Origin: Saccharibacillus kuerlensis DSM 22868
GTDB lineage: Bacteria > Bacillota > Bacilli > Paenibacillales > Paenibacillaceae
Reading direction: 5' to 3'
Length of the DNA: 37,658 bases
NCBI RefSeq assembly: GCF_000378145.1
Contig: NZ_KB899309.1
Location: 1 to 37,658 of the forward strand
Shown: positions 25,122 through 33,300 of the stretch, one piece after another
Numbering within the stretch: the first letter of the stretch is position 1
Layout: every line of letters begins with the position of its first letter
Notes under the pieces: generated by a model
Told to the model about the DNA's origin: nothing
Databases searched by the model: none
Seen by the model: the letters and a program-made list of their open reading frames with translations, nothing else
Program-made: the position numbers and the translations under genes

Positions 25122-25842
25122 AATCAAAGTTACCGGTCTCAAAAAAAGCTTCGGGAGTAACGAAGTACTCAAAGGCATCGATATGGAAGTTCGCGAAGGT
25201 GAAGTTGTGTGTGTGATCGGCCCTTCCGGCTCCGGCAAAAGCACGTTCCTGCGCTGCTTGAATCTGCTGGAGGAGATCGACGGAGGCCAAGTCATTGTAG
25301 ACGATCACGACCTGAGCAATAAAAACTCGGATATCAATAAAATTCGCGAAAATATCGGGATGGTATTCCAGCATTTTAATCTATTCCCGCATATGAACGT
25401 GATGCAAAATATCATGTTCGCGCCAACCGAATTGAAAAAACAGACCAAAGAAGAAGCGCGCAAGCAGGCATTGGCTCTGCTTGAGCGTGTCGGTCTGTCT
25501 GACAAAGCGGATGCGTACCCGTCCTCGCTCTCGGGCGGTCAGAAGCAGCGTGTGGCGATTGCCCGCGCGCTGGCGATGAACCCGGATGTCATGCTGTTCG
25601 ACGAACCGACATCCGCACTCGATCCGGAAATGGTCGGCGAAGTGCTCGGCGTTATGCAAGATCTGGCTCGCGAAGGCATGACCATGGTCATCGTGACACA
25701 CGAAATGGGCTTTGCCCGCGAAGTCGGCCACCGGGTCATCTTCATGGACGGCGGCTATATCGTGGAAGAAGGTACGCCTGCGGAAGTGTTCGGCAATCCA
25801 AAGCACGAGCGGACGATCAGCTTCTTGGAGAAAGTGCTGTAA
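25114..25842 (+). CDS. glnQ: Polar amino-acid ABC transporter ATP-binding protein (GlnQ type)
   Basis: A 242-residue ATPase with Walker [10 protein letters not shown], the Q-loop region [10 protein letters not shown], signature [15 protein letters not shown], Walker [13 protein letters not shown] and the H-loop [13 protein letters not shown]. The GTG start lies inside the last codons of the fused binding protein-permease, with AAAGGAG upstream, so the two are translationally coupled. The ATPase energises amino acid import, most likely glutamine or a related polar residue; the exact substrate cannot be read from the sequence. Confidence 0.95.
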   Translation: MDKIKVTGLKKSFGSNEVLKGIDMEVREGEVVCVIGPSGSGKSTFLRCLNLLEEIDGGQVIVDDHDLSNKNSDINKIRENIGMVFQHFNLFPHMNVMQNIMFAPTELKKQTKEEARKQALALLERVGLSDKADAYPSSLSGGQKQRVAIARALAMNPDVMLFDEPTSALDPEMVGEVLGVMQDLAREGMTMVIVTHEMGFAREVGHRVIFMDGGYIVEEGTPAEVFGNPKHERTISFLEKVL

Positions 25843-25924
25843 GCGAACGGTTGATGTTGAAAGTAAGCTGTGAAGGTTAGAAGTAAGCTTTACGGCAGCA
25901 GTAGAACCAAATTTTACGGTAAGG

Positions 25925-25958
25925 AAAAGAGGCCGCTCTATATGGAGCGGCCTCTTTT
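25925..25958. terminator. Terminator after the amino-acid transporter operon
   Basis: AAAAGAGGCCGCTC (25925-25938) and GAGCGGCCTCTTTT (25945-25958) are exact complements with a short loop and a T-run. Confidence 0.92.
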
Positions 25959-26068
25959 TGTCCAGTCACTTCGCGTTCATTCTGCTGCGTGTTGGCCTGT
26001 CTTCCTCGCTGTTTGGAAAGCCTGGGTGGAAGGTAGTAGTGGAGAGATCTGCTCCTCTTTCCACTGAA

Positions 26069-26791
26069 TCAGCCCAACTTCCTCGGCTTTGCCTTATACC
26101 GTCTGCCCTGAGGGTGCCGACCGTCGAGCCTGGCTTTCTTGCGCAGGCGGCGGTAAATCCAGCGGATGCCGTCCATCGACCAATCCGGCATTGGAAAAGG
26201 CCGTTTCGGCATCAGCGGTTTATACAGCTTAAAGTAAGCTTTCTTGAGGTCTTTCCACATGACGCAGGGTCCTGCCTGCAGAAAATCGGAAACGTCTACG
26301 ACCAGGCCGCAGCCGTCTTTGAGCATGATGTTTTTGCCGTGTACATCTTTTGGATTCAAGCCGCGGGACCGTGCATAATCCAGCGCGCTATCCACATCAC
26401 GGACCGCTTTTTCCGGAATATACGTACCGTCGCGAAGGCAGTTATAGAACGTTTTGCCTTCGAGCTTTTTGAGCACCAGATAATATTTGTCATCAAGCAA
26501 GCCCGAAGCATACAGCTCGGAGTAAGCGGGATGAACACCCAATTTCTGATACACGTCGCATTCTTCTTGCCAGCCCGGCCGCCCCGGCGCATAGACTTTG
26601 ACAACTTTGCCGGGCAGCAGTCGATGCTCGAATACGGCCGCGTAGTTGCCTGCACCAAGCATTTTCCAATCTGCGGGCGTATAGCTTACGACGATCGGAT
26701 TAAATGGATCAATGCTTTCCAGACGCAGACCCGGAAGCAGAGTATCTTCAATCAGACGGGTCATGGGCTCTCGTTCGCCGCTCTGGACCAT
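26069..26791 (-). CDS. Small Ser/Thr protein kinase-like protein (YrzF/YbdM type)
   Basis: A 240-residue protein with the core of a bacterial eukaryotic-like kinase. A glycine loop is visible as LGAGNYAAVFEH, followed by the ATP-binding Lys in GKVVKVYAPG, the catalytic-loop motif PKDVHGKNIML (Asp in place of the usual HxD order, as in the YrzF group) and VVDVSDF for the metal-binding DFG site. It lacks the C-terminal lobe length of PrkC-type kinases and has a basic C-terminal tail. Similar proteins in Bacillus phosphorylate few known targets. AAGGAG lies 9 bases before the ATG. It is divergent from the GNAT gene. Confidence 0.8.
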   Translation of the reverse strand: MVQSGEREPMTRLIEDTLLPGLRLESIDPFNPIVVSYTPADWKMLGAGNYAAVFEHRLLPGKVVKVYAPGRPGWQEECDVYQKLGVHPAYSELYASGLLDDKYYLVLKKLEGKTFYNCLRDGTYIPEKAVRDVDSALDYARSRGLNPKDVHGKNIMLKDGCGLVVDVSDFLQAGPCVMWKDLKKAYFKLYKPLMPKRPFPMPDWSMDGIRWIYRRLRKKARLDGRHPQGRRYKAKPRKLG

Positions 26792-26987
26792 ATCTCTTCA
26801 CTCCTTGGAGGAAATGGGCACTTGACCCAACTTTCGAATGTTTGCCCTATCATCATAGTCCCGGCGCTCTGCCAAGGCATCCGTCTTAAGACGGAATTCA
26901 AAGCATAGAATAGGAGGAGACGAATGGATTTTTGGAAGTGCGTTTGATAGATTAAAGGATACATGACATAGACGAGGAGAGCCTGCA

Positions 26988-27476
26988 ATGAACATCGACA
27001 ACGTAGAAATCAGGAAAGCGCGCAGCACGGAGCGCAAATTGTTCGAGCAGCTCTGGCAGCTATATTTGTACGATTTCAGCGAATTCACGGCAATGGATGT
27101 ACGCTCCGACGGAACTTATCCGTATTTTGCGGAGTTCGATCTCTATTGGAGAAGATGGGGCGGCAACTTCGCTTACCTCATTATAGCGGATGGACAGATT
27201 GCGGGATTCGCAATGGTGCATGAGTTTTGGGAAAATGAAGCGGCCTATCTATCGCAATTTTTCATTATGCGCAAATACCGCCGCTCCGGCGTTGGCAGAC
27301 GGGCGGCCCGACTTGTTTTCGAGACAAAAAAAGGCCGTTGGGGGCTGCACCAGCTGGCAAACAATATCCCGGCGCAGCGATTCTGGGACCGAATCATTCT
27401 CGATCTGACCGGCGCTCCCTCGCTGATTGAGAAGATGGAGGAAGATCGACGGTTTCAGCTGTTTGAGATGAAGTGA
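26988..27476 (+). CDS. GNAT-family N-acetyltransferase
   Basis: A 162-residue protein with the GNAT fold. The IADGQIAGFAMVHEF strands are followed by the acetyl-CoA pyrophosphate loop MRKYRRSGVGRRAARLVFE (Q/RxxGxG/A type), and the C-terminal strand ends in QRFWDRI. The acceptor substrate is not predictable. GAGGAG lies 8 bases before the ATG. It is the only gene between the kinase-like gene and the glycosidase and is likely transcribed alone, ending at a strong terminator. Confidence 0.88.
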   Translation: MNIDNVEIRKARSTERKLFEQLWQLYLYDFSEFTAMDVRSDGTYPYFAEFDLYWRRWGGNFAYLIIADGQIAGFAMVHEFWENEAAYLSQFFIMRKYRRSGVGRRAARLVFETKKGRWGLHQLANNIPAQRFWDRIILDLTGAPSLIEKMEEDRRFQLFEMK

Positions 27477-27496
27477 AGTGCAGTGCAAAGAAAAAG

Positions 27497-27535
27497 AAAA
27501 CGGACGGAGAGCTTTAGAGCTCTCGTCCGTTTTTT
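27497..27535. terminator. Bidirectional terminator between the GNAT and glycosidase genes
   Basis: AAAACGGACGGAGAGCT and AGAGCTCTCGTCCGTTTT pair with one wobble or bulge around a TT-containing loop, with T-runs on both strands, between convergent genes. Confidence 0.85.
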
Positions 27536-27567
27536 CTATCCTGATACAAATCCAATGTTCGCTCTGC

Positions 27568-29382
27568 TTATTCCGCCCGAAGTACCGCATATCCATAAGC
27601 CGGAAGAGCAATCGTCAGCTTACCGCCGTTTGCGCTCAGGCTGCCTTCGCTCTTGGACTCCGTATCGGCACCGCCTGCGTAGAGAACACTCCAAGAACCG
27701 CCTTCTCCGTTCTGCTGCCCGGCTCCGTTCTTCGCCTCGCCCTTCACTTCGATTCCGACTTCAGCCGACTGCTCCTTCTCCGAAGCGTTCAATGCTACGA
27801 TGAACGTACCGGATTCATCCTGACGCCGGTAGACGACAACACTGCCGCCTTTCTCGGCGTGCAGGAAGTCGAAGCTTCCGGTGCGCAGCGCGCTGTGCTC
27901 AAGGCGCAGAGCGATCATTTTTTTATAGAAAGCATGCAGGTCCAGATCTTGTTTCGACTCGTCCCATTCCATACACTTGCGGCAGTCCGGGTCCGGTCCG
28001 CCGTCGATGCCGATCTCGTTACCGTAGTAGATGCACGGTGTGCCAGGATACGTCAGCTGGAACGCGGCGGACAGCTTCAGCTTGTTCTTGTCGCCTTCGG
28101 CAATCGTTAGTGCGCGCGGTGTGTCGTGGCTGTCCAGCAGGTTGAACGCGGACTGCATGACCGGCTCCGGATAACGCGCCAGCTGCGTGGCAATGGAATG
28201 CGAGAACTTCTGCGCGTCCGTCTTGCCTTTTGCGAAAAAGTCCAGCGTCGCATACGTGAACGGATAGTTCATCGCGGAGTCGAACTGGTCGCCCTGCAGC
28301 CAAGGTGTCGCTTCATGCCACAGTTCACCGAGGATATACGCTTCCGGATTGGCTTCCTTGACGATTGTACGGAATTCGCGCCAGAAGCGGTGGTCCACTT
28401 CGTCCGCCACGTCAAGCCGCCAGCCGTCGAAGCCGATCTCGCCGATCCAGTAACGGGCCGCTTCCAGCAGATACTTTTTGACTTCCGGATGTCCGGTATT
28501 GAACTTCGGCATATAAGCCTCGAAGCTGAACGTCTCGTACGTCGGCATTCCGTCTTTGACACCGAGCGGGAATTCACGAATGTGGAACCAGTCTTTGTAC
28601 TGCGAATCTTCCCCCTTCTCTTGCACGTCCACGAAGGGCTGGAATGTCTTGCCGGAATGGTTGAACACGGCGTCGAGCAGCACGCGGATTCCACGCTCGT
28701 GACATTCTGCGATCAGCTTCTTCAATGTGTCGATATCGCCGAAATGCGGATCGAGCTGCATATAATCTTCCGTATCATATTTATGGTTGCTCGGCGCTTT
28801 GAAGATCGGGGTGAAATAGATGGCGTTAACGCCGAGATCGCTGATGTAATCCAGATGCTGGCGTACCCCTTCCAGGTCACCGCCGAAAAAGCTGTCGACT
28901 TCCGGTTTGCCGCCCCAAGGCTGCACGTTTTCCGGATCGCGTGATGAATCGCCGTTTGCGAAGCGTTCCGGGAAAATCTGATAAAAGACCGCATTTTTGG
29001 CCCAGTCCGGCGTAGTCAGAATATCTTCCGGATTGATATAGGCAATCTCGAAGAAGTCATCGAATGTTGGAAGCTCTTCATTGAAGAAACCGTCCTCGTT
29101 CATCCAGACTTTCTCCGATCCGCTTTCCAGCCGGAATCCGTACTTCAGACGACGATAAGGAGGCTTGACCTCGCATTCCCAGTAGTCGAACAAGGCATCG
29201 GTGGCAAAAATGCGCATGGCTGTTTCTTCTTTGGTACGATCCCAGGCATATTTGTCTCCACCGATCACAAACACGCGCTCTACGTCGTTCTTCTTCGTAC
29301 GAATACGCAGGTGAACCGTCTCTTTGTCCACCGTATAGGCCCAGTTCAGCTTCGGCCGGTGCTCAATCGCTTCAAGCAGCAT
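27568..29382 (-). CDS. GH13 alpha-glycosidase (neopullulanase/cyclomaltodextrinase type)
   Basis: A 604-residue amylase-family enzyme. Residues 1-~120 form a CBM34-like N-domain (AIEHRPKLNWAYTVDKE). The barrel carries FYQIFPERFANGD, LLDAVFNHSG, nucleophile Asp324 in GWRLDVADE, acid/base Glu353 in ILGELWHE and Asp420 in LLDSHDTPR. The N-domain makes it typical of the cytosolic neopullulanase, cyclomaltodextrinase and maltogenic amylase group, which degrades cyclodextrins and maltodextrins to maltose. That would feed the maltose phosphorylase 9 kb away. No signal peptide is present. The C-terminal beta domain has an unusual Gly/Asn/Glu-rich insertion (about residues 550-575). GGGGGA lies about 7 bases before the ATG. 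Confidence 0.92.
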   Translation of the reverse strand: MLLEAIEHRPKLNWAYTVDKETVHLRIRTKKNDVERVFVIGGDKYAWDRTKEETAMRIFATDALFDYWECEVKPPYRRLKYGFRLESGSEKVWMNEDGFFNEELPTFDDFFEIAYINPEDILTTPDWAKNAVFYQIFPERFANGDSSRDPENVQPWGGKPEVDSFFGGDLEGVRQHLDYISDLGVNAIYFTPIFKAPSNHKYDTEDYMQLDPHFGDIDTLKKLIAECHERGIRVLLDAVFNHSGKTFQPFVDVQEKGEDSQYKDWFHIREFPLGVKDGMPTYETFSFEAYMPKFNTGHPEVKKYLLEAARYWIGEIGFDGWRLDVADEVDHRFWREFRTIVKEANPEAYILGELWHEATPWLQGDQFDSAMNYPFTYATLDFFAKGKTDAQKFSHSIATQLARYPEPVMQSAFNLLDSHDTPRALTIAEGDKNKLKLSAAFQLTYPGTPCIYYGNEIGIDGGPDPDCRKCMEWDESKQDLDLHAFYKKMIALRLEHSALRTGSFDFLHAEKGGSVVVYRRQDESGTFIVALNASEKEQSAEVGIEVKGEAKNGAGQQNGEGGSWSVLYAGGADTESKSEGSLSANGGKLTIALPAYGYAVLRAE

Positions 29383-29749
29383 CGAATTTCCCCCTTGATT
29401 GTTGGAATGGTTAGGTTGAACGAATGTTGCGGTCTATAAACCGACAACAAGGTATTACCATCAAAAAGGAAGCGAGAAACAGAGCGACAGAAGGAGGAAT
29501 AAACCCCAAAGCGAAAAAGGAAGAAGTTATATAGATGGAAAGGTAAGCACGAGGTATATTGAACATAAAAAAGACCTGCTTCCCGGCAGATGCAGGGGGA
29601 GCGGGTCTACTGGCCGTCTTCAAAAAAGTTCCACGTGGAATAGGTTGGTAACCGACAGATGCCAACTGCGCTGCAAGCTGGGTTTCGAACTGTGCTTTAA
29701 GCTTTGTCAGCGGTGTCTGCTGAAGCGTACGCACTTCGGTCTTTGAACG
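29383..29749. other. Gene-poor region with hairpin and parS-like palindrome
   Basis: It contains a weak hairpin (AGACCTGCTTCCC...GGGGGAGCGGGTCT, about 29569-29607), the parS-like palindrome listed separately and a GGTTGGTAACC repeat around 29643. A frame of 107 residues is open on the minus strand (29411-29734) but begins at GTG without a ribosome binding site, so I do not annotate it as a gene. Confidence 0.4.
29627..29642. promoter_or_regulatory. parS-like palindrome (degenerate)
   Basis: AGTTCCACGTGGAATA matches the Bacillus parS consensus TGTTNCACGTGAAACA at 13 of 16 positions, including the central CACGTG. The inner 12 bases TTCCACGTGGAA are a perfect palindrome. It may be a weak Spo0J/ParB site or a coincidental palindrome. 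Confidence 0.4.
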
Positions 29750-30139
29750 TTACAGCGGCATGAGGTCGCGGTTTTTGGCCGCTTTGCGGCATTCCTTGCA
29801 GACGCCGAGCAGATTGCCGTAATCGTCGACGAAAAAGCCGACCGAATCGCTTTTCTTGTGACAGCGGGAGCAGGGCTGCTGCCGTTCTTCGCTGCTTTTT
29901 GGCGTAAAGCGCCGAATCTCCGCACCTTTCGAGGAGCGGACGGTACGTTTGGACTTGAGAGGTGCTTCAGGTTTGATTGTCTTGGTTCCTTCTTTTAACT
30001 TGCGGCGGCGGGCGGTAGAGAGATCGACGACGTTGCTCGCCGCTTGGCGGCTGCGTTTGGCACGGACGACCAGAAATACGGCAAGAGCGCCGACCAGAAT
30101 GGCCGCGCCCAACATCCAGGCGATTGTAACAGGCATCAT
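29750..30139 (-). CDS. Membrane-anchored zinc-ribbon protein of unknown function
   Basis: This 129-residue protein has an N-terminal membrane segment (about residues 3-25), a basic linker (residues 28-85, rich in Lys/Arg/Ser) and a C-terminal zinc-ribbon-like knuckle with two CxxC pairs (CSRCHKK, then VCKECRK) about 25 residues apart. The domain probably faces the cytoplasm given the positive residues after the membrane helix. I know no named family for it. The start is supported by GAGGAGGG 7 bases upstream. It stands alone on the minus strand, divergent from the two-component system. Confidence 0.75.
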   Translation of the reverse strand: MMPVTIAWMLGAAILVGALAVFLVVRAKRSRQAASNVVDLSTARRRKLKEGTKTIKPEAPLKSKRTVRSSKGAEIRRFTPKSSEERQQPCSRCHKKSDSVGFFVDDYGNLLGVCKECRKAAKNRDLMPL

Positions 30140-30429
30140 AACAATTCCCTCCTCAATGATGTCATAAAAATTATGCTTAACAGACGCGACTATGGAATGG
30201 GAGATTGGATGAGTTTGAGGCAGGCGAAAATAGCATAAAGATATTCAAAATAGTAACTCTTATTACCCGCATGCAGGGAGAGCAGAAACGGAATTTTGCC
30301 ATGAAAATCCAATTTGCGAAAAGTGTTCGCATCCCTGCCGGAGTAAATACTGCTATCATGGATACAGGGGAAGAGAAGCAGTTGTACGGAAGGTTTGACT
30401 ACCAGTGTTCCAAGTAGGAGGCTTTGAAA

Positions 30430-31107
30430 ATGATAAGCAAAACGGTGCTCTATATTGAAGATGAACGGGAGATCGGCGAATGGGTCGTCCGAAATTTGGA
30501 AGAACGCGGCTACGAAGTCGTCTGGCTGAAAAGTGGGGATGGAGCTTCGGAGGCTGCGGAAAGATGCGACGCGGCTGTGCTGGATATCATGCTGCCCGGA
30601 CTAGATGGCTTTACAGTTGGGCAGCGGTTGAAGCGGGATCATCCCGCCATGCCGCTCATGATGCTGTCAGCCCGTACGGCGATCGACGATAAGCTCGAAG
30701 CGCTGAAGTTTGCCGACGATTACCTGACCAAGCCGTTTCATCCTGACGAGCTGGCGGCTCGCATCGAAGTCATGTTAAGGCGCAGCACACCGGCCCAGCC
30801 GGAAGCTCGGCGGATCGGACATTTGCTTGTCTGCGAAAGCGAAAACCGAGTGACGGATGCGGAAAGCGGAGAAGAAATTTCATTGACGGGCAAGCAGTTT
30901 CATATCTTTATGTACTTCCTGCGCCATCTCGGCCAGATCCTGACGAAGGAGCAGATTTATGAAGCGGTATGGGGCGAGCCATATCTTGATGGAGATAAGA
31001 CGCTGATGGTCCATATTCGGTATTTGCGCGAAAAAATCGAACGCGATCCCGGCAGTCCGACCATCATCGAGACCATTCGGGGAATCGGCTACCGGGTGAG
31101 AGGGTGA
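30430..31107 (+). CDS. OmpR-family response regulator
   Basis: A 225-residue regulator. The receiver domain has the acidic pair in YIEDERE, phosphoacceptor Asp52 in AVLDIMLPGLDGF, Ser in MLSARTA and Lys in YLTKPFHP. The C-terminal winged helix shows LTGKQFHIFMYFLRH and IRGIGYRVRG. AGGAGG lies exactly 8 bases before the ATG at 30430, which I prefer over the TTG two codons earlier. Its partner kinase begins 4 bases after its stop. Targets are not indicated by the neighbours. Confidence 0.94.
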   Translation: MISKTVLYIEDEREIGEWVVRNLEERGYEVVWLKSGDGASEAAERCDAAVLDIMLPGLDGFTVGQRLKRDHPAMPLMMLSARTAIDDKLEALKFADDYLTKPFHPDELAARIEVMLRRSTPAQPEARRIGHLLVCESENRVTDAESGEEISLTGKQFHIFMYFLRHLGQILTKEQIYEAVWGEPYLDGDKTLMVHIRYLREKIERDPGSPTIIETIRGIGYRVRG

Positions 31108-31111
31108 AGGC

Positions 31112-32788
31112 ATGAGAACACGCAGTGAAGCGGCTGTTAAATTCCGTCATTCGCTGATGGCCCGCTATTTGATGCTGGTCGGACTCGCCATTTTTCTGCT
31201 GCCGATCATTCTGATCTTGGTTATGGTTCTCTATCTCGGCTACACCTACCTGATCTGGCAGCCGGGCCAACCGGATGTCGATCGGGGCAAATATGTGAAT
31301 TCATCGACATTGGGTAACGATTGGCATCAGTTGGCTGAGAGTCTGGACGGTGCATCTGCGGACGAGATCGTCCGGGCCGTGAAGGCTTTCCGTACAGAAA
31401 ACCCGCTGGTACAGGTCGCCGCTGTCGATGCAGAAGGCCAAACCCTCTACGAGGAGCCGCAGCGTGACAGTATTCCGGATGCCTGGACGGCAGGCTGGAC
31501 AGCCGAATTTATGAAGCGGGCGACTGCAAATAATTCCGAGGTGTTTGCCGTCGTTGCTTTTGTCGGTGAGAAAGATGATCCTCTGCTTGACCGGCAGCAG
31601 GGATTTATCGTTGCCGAAGTGCCTCGGGCGATGACCGTATCTGCCGTGCCGAATCAGAATGGGAGAATGCCGCAGTTTGTAGCGATATCGCTGTTCGTGC
31701 TGCTGTTTCTGCTGTTCGCTTTTCTGTCCTGGGCATTCTTCTATAGAATACGCAAAAGGCTGGTCCGACTGCAGGAAGCGATGACGGCTTACGATGATGC
31801 GGGTATTCCGCTGCCAGTCGGACCGGGCAAGCGTCAGGACGAGATCACGACGCTGGAAGGAACATTCAATCAGATGGTACACAAGCTGCGGGCAGGACGA
31901 GAACGGGAGCGCGAAGAGGAAGAGCTGCGCAAGAAGCTAATCGCCAATCTGTCGCACGATCTGCGGACACCTCTGACTGTCATCCGCAGCCATGCTTATT
32001 CACTGGAAAGCGAACCGCTCGGCGAACGCGGACGAGAGTCGCTGACGCTGATGGCACGCAAGCTGGACGATCTCGGCGGCCTGATCGACAATCTGCTGTC
32101 GTATACGCTGATTGCGGCCGGACGCTACCCAATGCGAATTGAGGAGACGGACGTGCTGCGCATCGTCCGAACAGCGGCCGCGCAGTGGTATCCGGTATTT
32201 GAAAAGGAAGGCATGGAAGTCGATGCCGATCTGCCCGAGGAATCTATGCTCTGGCATGTCGACCGCGAATGGCTGATTCGCATTCTGGACAATCTGTTCC
32301 AGAATGCGGTGCGTCATGCCAAGGAAGGTCGGTATATCGGTCTGTCGCTCGGCCCGCCGGGACCCGACGGCCGGCGGCCGCTGCAGATCCGGGATAAAGG
32401 CCCGGGGATGCGGGGGGACGAAGCGCTGCAGCCCAGCGCAGTAAAGCCCGACGGATCTGACGCAGCGAAGTCTGACGAGACAGGCTTTAATGGGGCCTCG
32501 TCAGACGATATTCATGCGGAAGAGTCACAACCCGGAGAAGGCCGTGTCCGGCTTGCGGCGAATTCCGCTGTACAAGCTGCCGATATGCCGACCGCTTTGC
32601 AAGAAAATTCGGTTCCCGACGGGCAGCGGGGACACCGCCGGCGAAACCCATTACATGGAGCAGGGATCGGTCTCTCGATCGTGGATCTGATGATCCGTGA
32701 AATGGGCATGAGTTGGAACATGGAGAGCGGCGCAGAAGGGGTGACGGTTACGATCTGGCCGACCGGAAGGCATGAGTCGCAGGAATAA
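31112..32788 (+). CDS. Sensor histidine kinase with an expanded ATP-lid region
   Basis: A 558-residue two-transmembrane sensor kinase. Membrane segments lie at about residues 20-42 and 188-212 around an extracytoplasmic domain of about 145 residues. A HAMP linker follows, then the HisKA helix with His282 in LSHDLRTPLTVIRSH. The ATPase domain has an N-box DNLFQNAVRHAKEG, a G1 box RDKGPGMR and a G2 box GAGIGLSIVDLM. Between G1 and G2 (about residues 436-514) sits roughly 80 residues of low-complexity, Ala/Ser/Asp/Glu-rich sequence, far longer than usual. The gene starts 4 bases after the regulator stop. Its ligand is unknown; its upstream neighbour is unrelated and the downstream neighbour is the RiPP cluster 512 bases away. 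Confidence 0.9.
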   Translation: MRTRSEAAVKFRHSLMARYLMLVGLAIFLLPIILILVMVLYLGYTYLIWQPGQPDVDRGKYVNSSTLGNDWHQLAESLDGASADEIVRAVKAFRTENPLVQVAAVDAEGQTLYEEPQRDSIPDAWTAGWTAEFMKRATANNSEVFAVVAFVGEKDDPLLDRQQGFIVAEVPRAMTVSAVPNQNGRMPQFVAISLFVLLFLLFAFLSWAFFYRIRKRLVRLQEAMTAYDDAGIPLPVGPGKRQDEITTLEGTFNQMVHKLRAGREREREEEELRKKLIANLSHDLRTPLTVIRSHAYSLESEPLGERGRESLTLMARKLDDLGGLIDNLLSYTLIAAGRYPMRIEETDVLRIVRTAAAQWYPVFEKEGMEVDADLPEESMLWHVDREWLIRILDNLFQNAVRHAKEGRYIGLSLGPPGPDGRRPLQIRDKGPGMRGDEALQPSAVKPDGSDAAKSDETGFNGASSDDIHAEESQPGEGRVRLAANSAVQAADMPTALQENSVPDGQRGHRRRNPLHGAGIGLSIVDLMIREMGMSWNMESGAEGVTVTIWPTGRHESQE

Positions 32789-32838
32789 AGCGGAGAAGAT
32801 TGCGGCTTGAGCGGAGATGGGCAGACATAATGGAGACA

Positions 32839-32889
32839 GTGAATAAGTAGAGACATTGAATAAGTAGGGACAATGAATAATGGGAACAG
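32839..32889. repeat. Three 17-bp tandem repeats
   Basis: GTGAATAAGTAGAGACA, TTGAATAAGTAGGGACA and ATGAATAATGGGAACAG follow directly at 32839, 32856 and 32873, the first two differing at only two positions. More degenerate GGAATAG/GGGAACA units continue to about 32930. Confidence 0.8.
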
Positions 32890-32938
32890 GGAATAGTGGA
32901 TAACGAATGGAATAGGGAACAGAGAATAGATGAGATGG

Positions 32939-32980
32939 AACGAGAGCAGGCAGCCTTATATCCGGCTGTCTGCTCTCGTT
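32939..32980 (+). terminator. Terminator of the two-component operon
   Basis: AACGAGAGCAGGCAGCC (32939-32955) and GGCTGTCTGCTCTCGTT (32964-32980) form a 17-bp stem with one wobble pair and an 8-base loop. A short T-run (TTTT) follows. Confidence 0.75.
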
Positions 32981-33183
32981 TTGGTTCTGCTGTTTAGAGG
33001 GCGCAATTGCGGCTGTGGTTTCCGCTGCGCGACTGCTCCTCCGCTTCGTTCGGACCGCCAACCCGACCGCCGTTCAAGGCTTGTGGAATCGTGCGTTACC
33101 TGCAAAAAACAGAGCCGATCAACGCAAAGTGTTTGTGGGAAAACCTTATATCCTTTTCGGTGAAATCTTCTTAAAGGTGGTTT

Positions 33184-33225
33184 ATGATGAAATCAAGCAA
33201 AGGGAACACACACCCGCCGCACTGA
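33184..33225 (+). CDS. Possible leader micro-ORF upstream of the RiPP operon
   Basis: ATGATGAAATCA begins a 13-residue frame ending in THPPH, with AAAGGTGG three bases upstream of the first ATG and six upstream of the second. It lies 75 bases before the TTG of the radical-SAM-like gene. It could be a regulatory leader peptide, but so short a frame is easily a coincidence. Confidence 0.2.
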   Translation: MMKSSKGNTHPPH

Positions 33226-33284
33226 AACGAGAGCCGCTAAGCAAGGCGCGGTTACCGGGCGGGAATGGACATAAGCCCACACAC

Positions 33285-33292
33285 AAAGGAGG
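33285..33292 (+). promoter_or_regulatory. Ribosome binding site deciding a TTG start
   Basis: AAAGGAGG lies 8 bases before the TTG at 33301. The in-frame ATG at 33265 has no such site and precedes this one, so translation should start at the TTG. Confidence 0.85.
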
Positions 33293-33300
33293 CGAAAGAC

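Larger units (their letters stand above)
32789..33300. other. Long spacer between the two-component system and the RiPP cluster
   Basis: It holds 17-bp tandem repeats (32839-32889), a strong hairpin (32939-32980) and then about 300 bases of mixed composition with a possible 13-codon micro-ORF (33184-33225). A promoter for the cluster should lie here; a TATAT-containing stretch near 33145-33155 is the only candidate -10 region I see and it is weak. Confidence 0.5.

Noticed and set aside
29411-29734. 107-residue minus-strand frame with a hydrophobic C-terminal half
   Set aside because: It starts at GTG without a ribosome binding site and overlaps hairpins and the parS-like palindrome. It could be a real small membrane protein but nothing supports it beyond being open.
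30205-30417. 70-residue plus-strand frame before the response regulator
   Set aside because: TTG start without a ribosome binding site in what should be the promoter and leader of the two-component operon.
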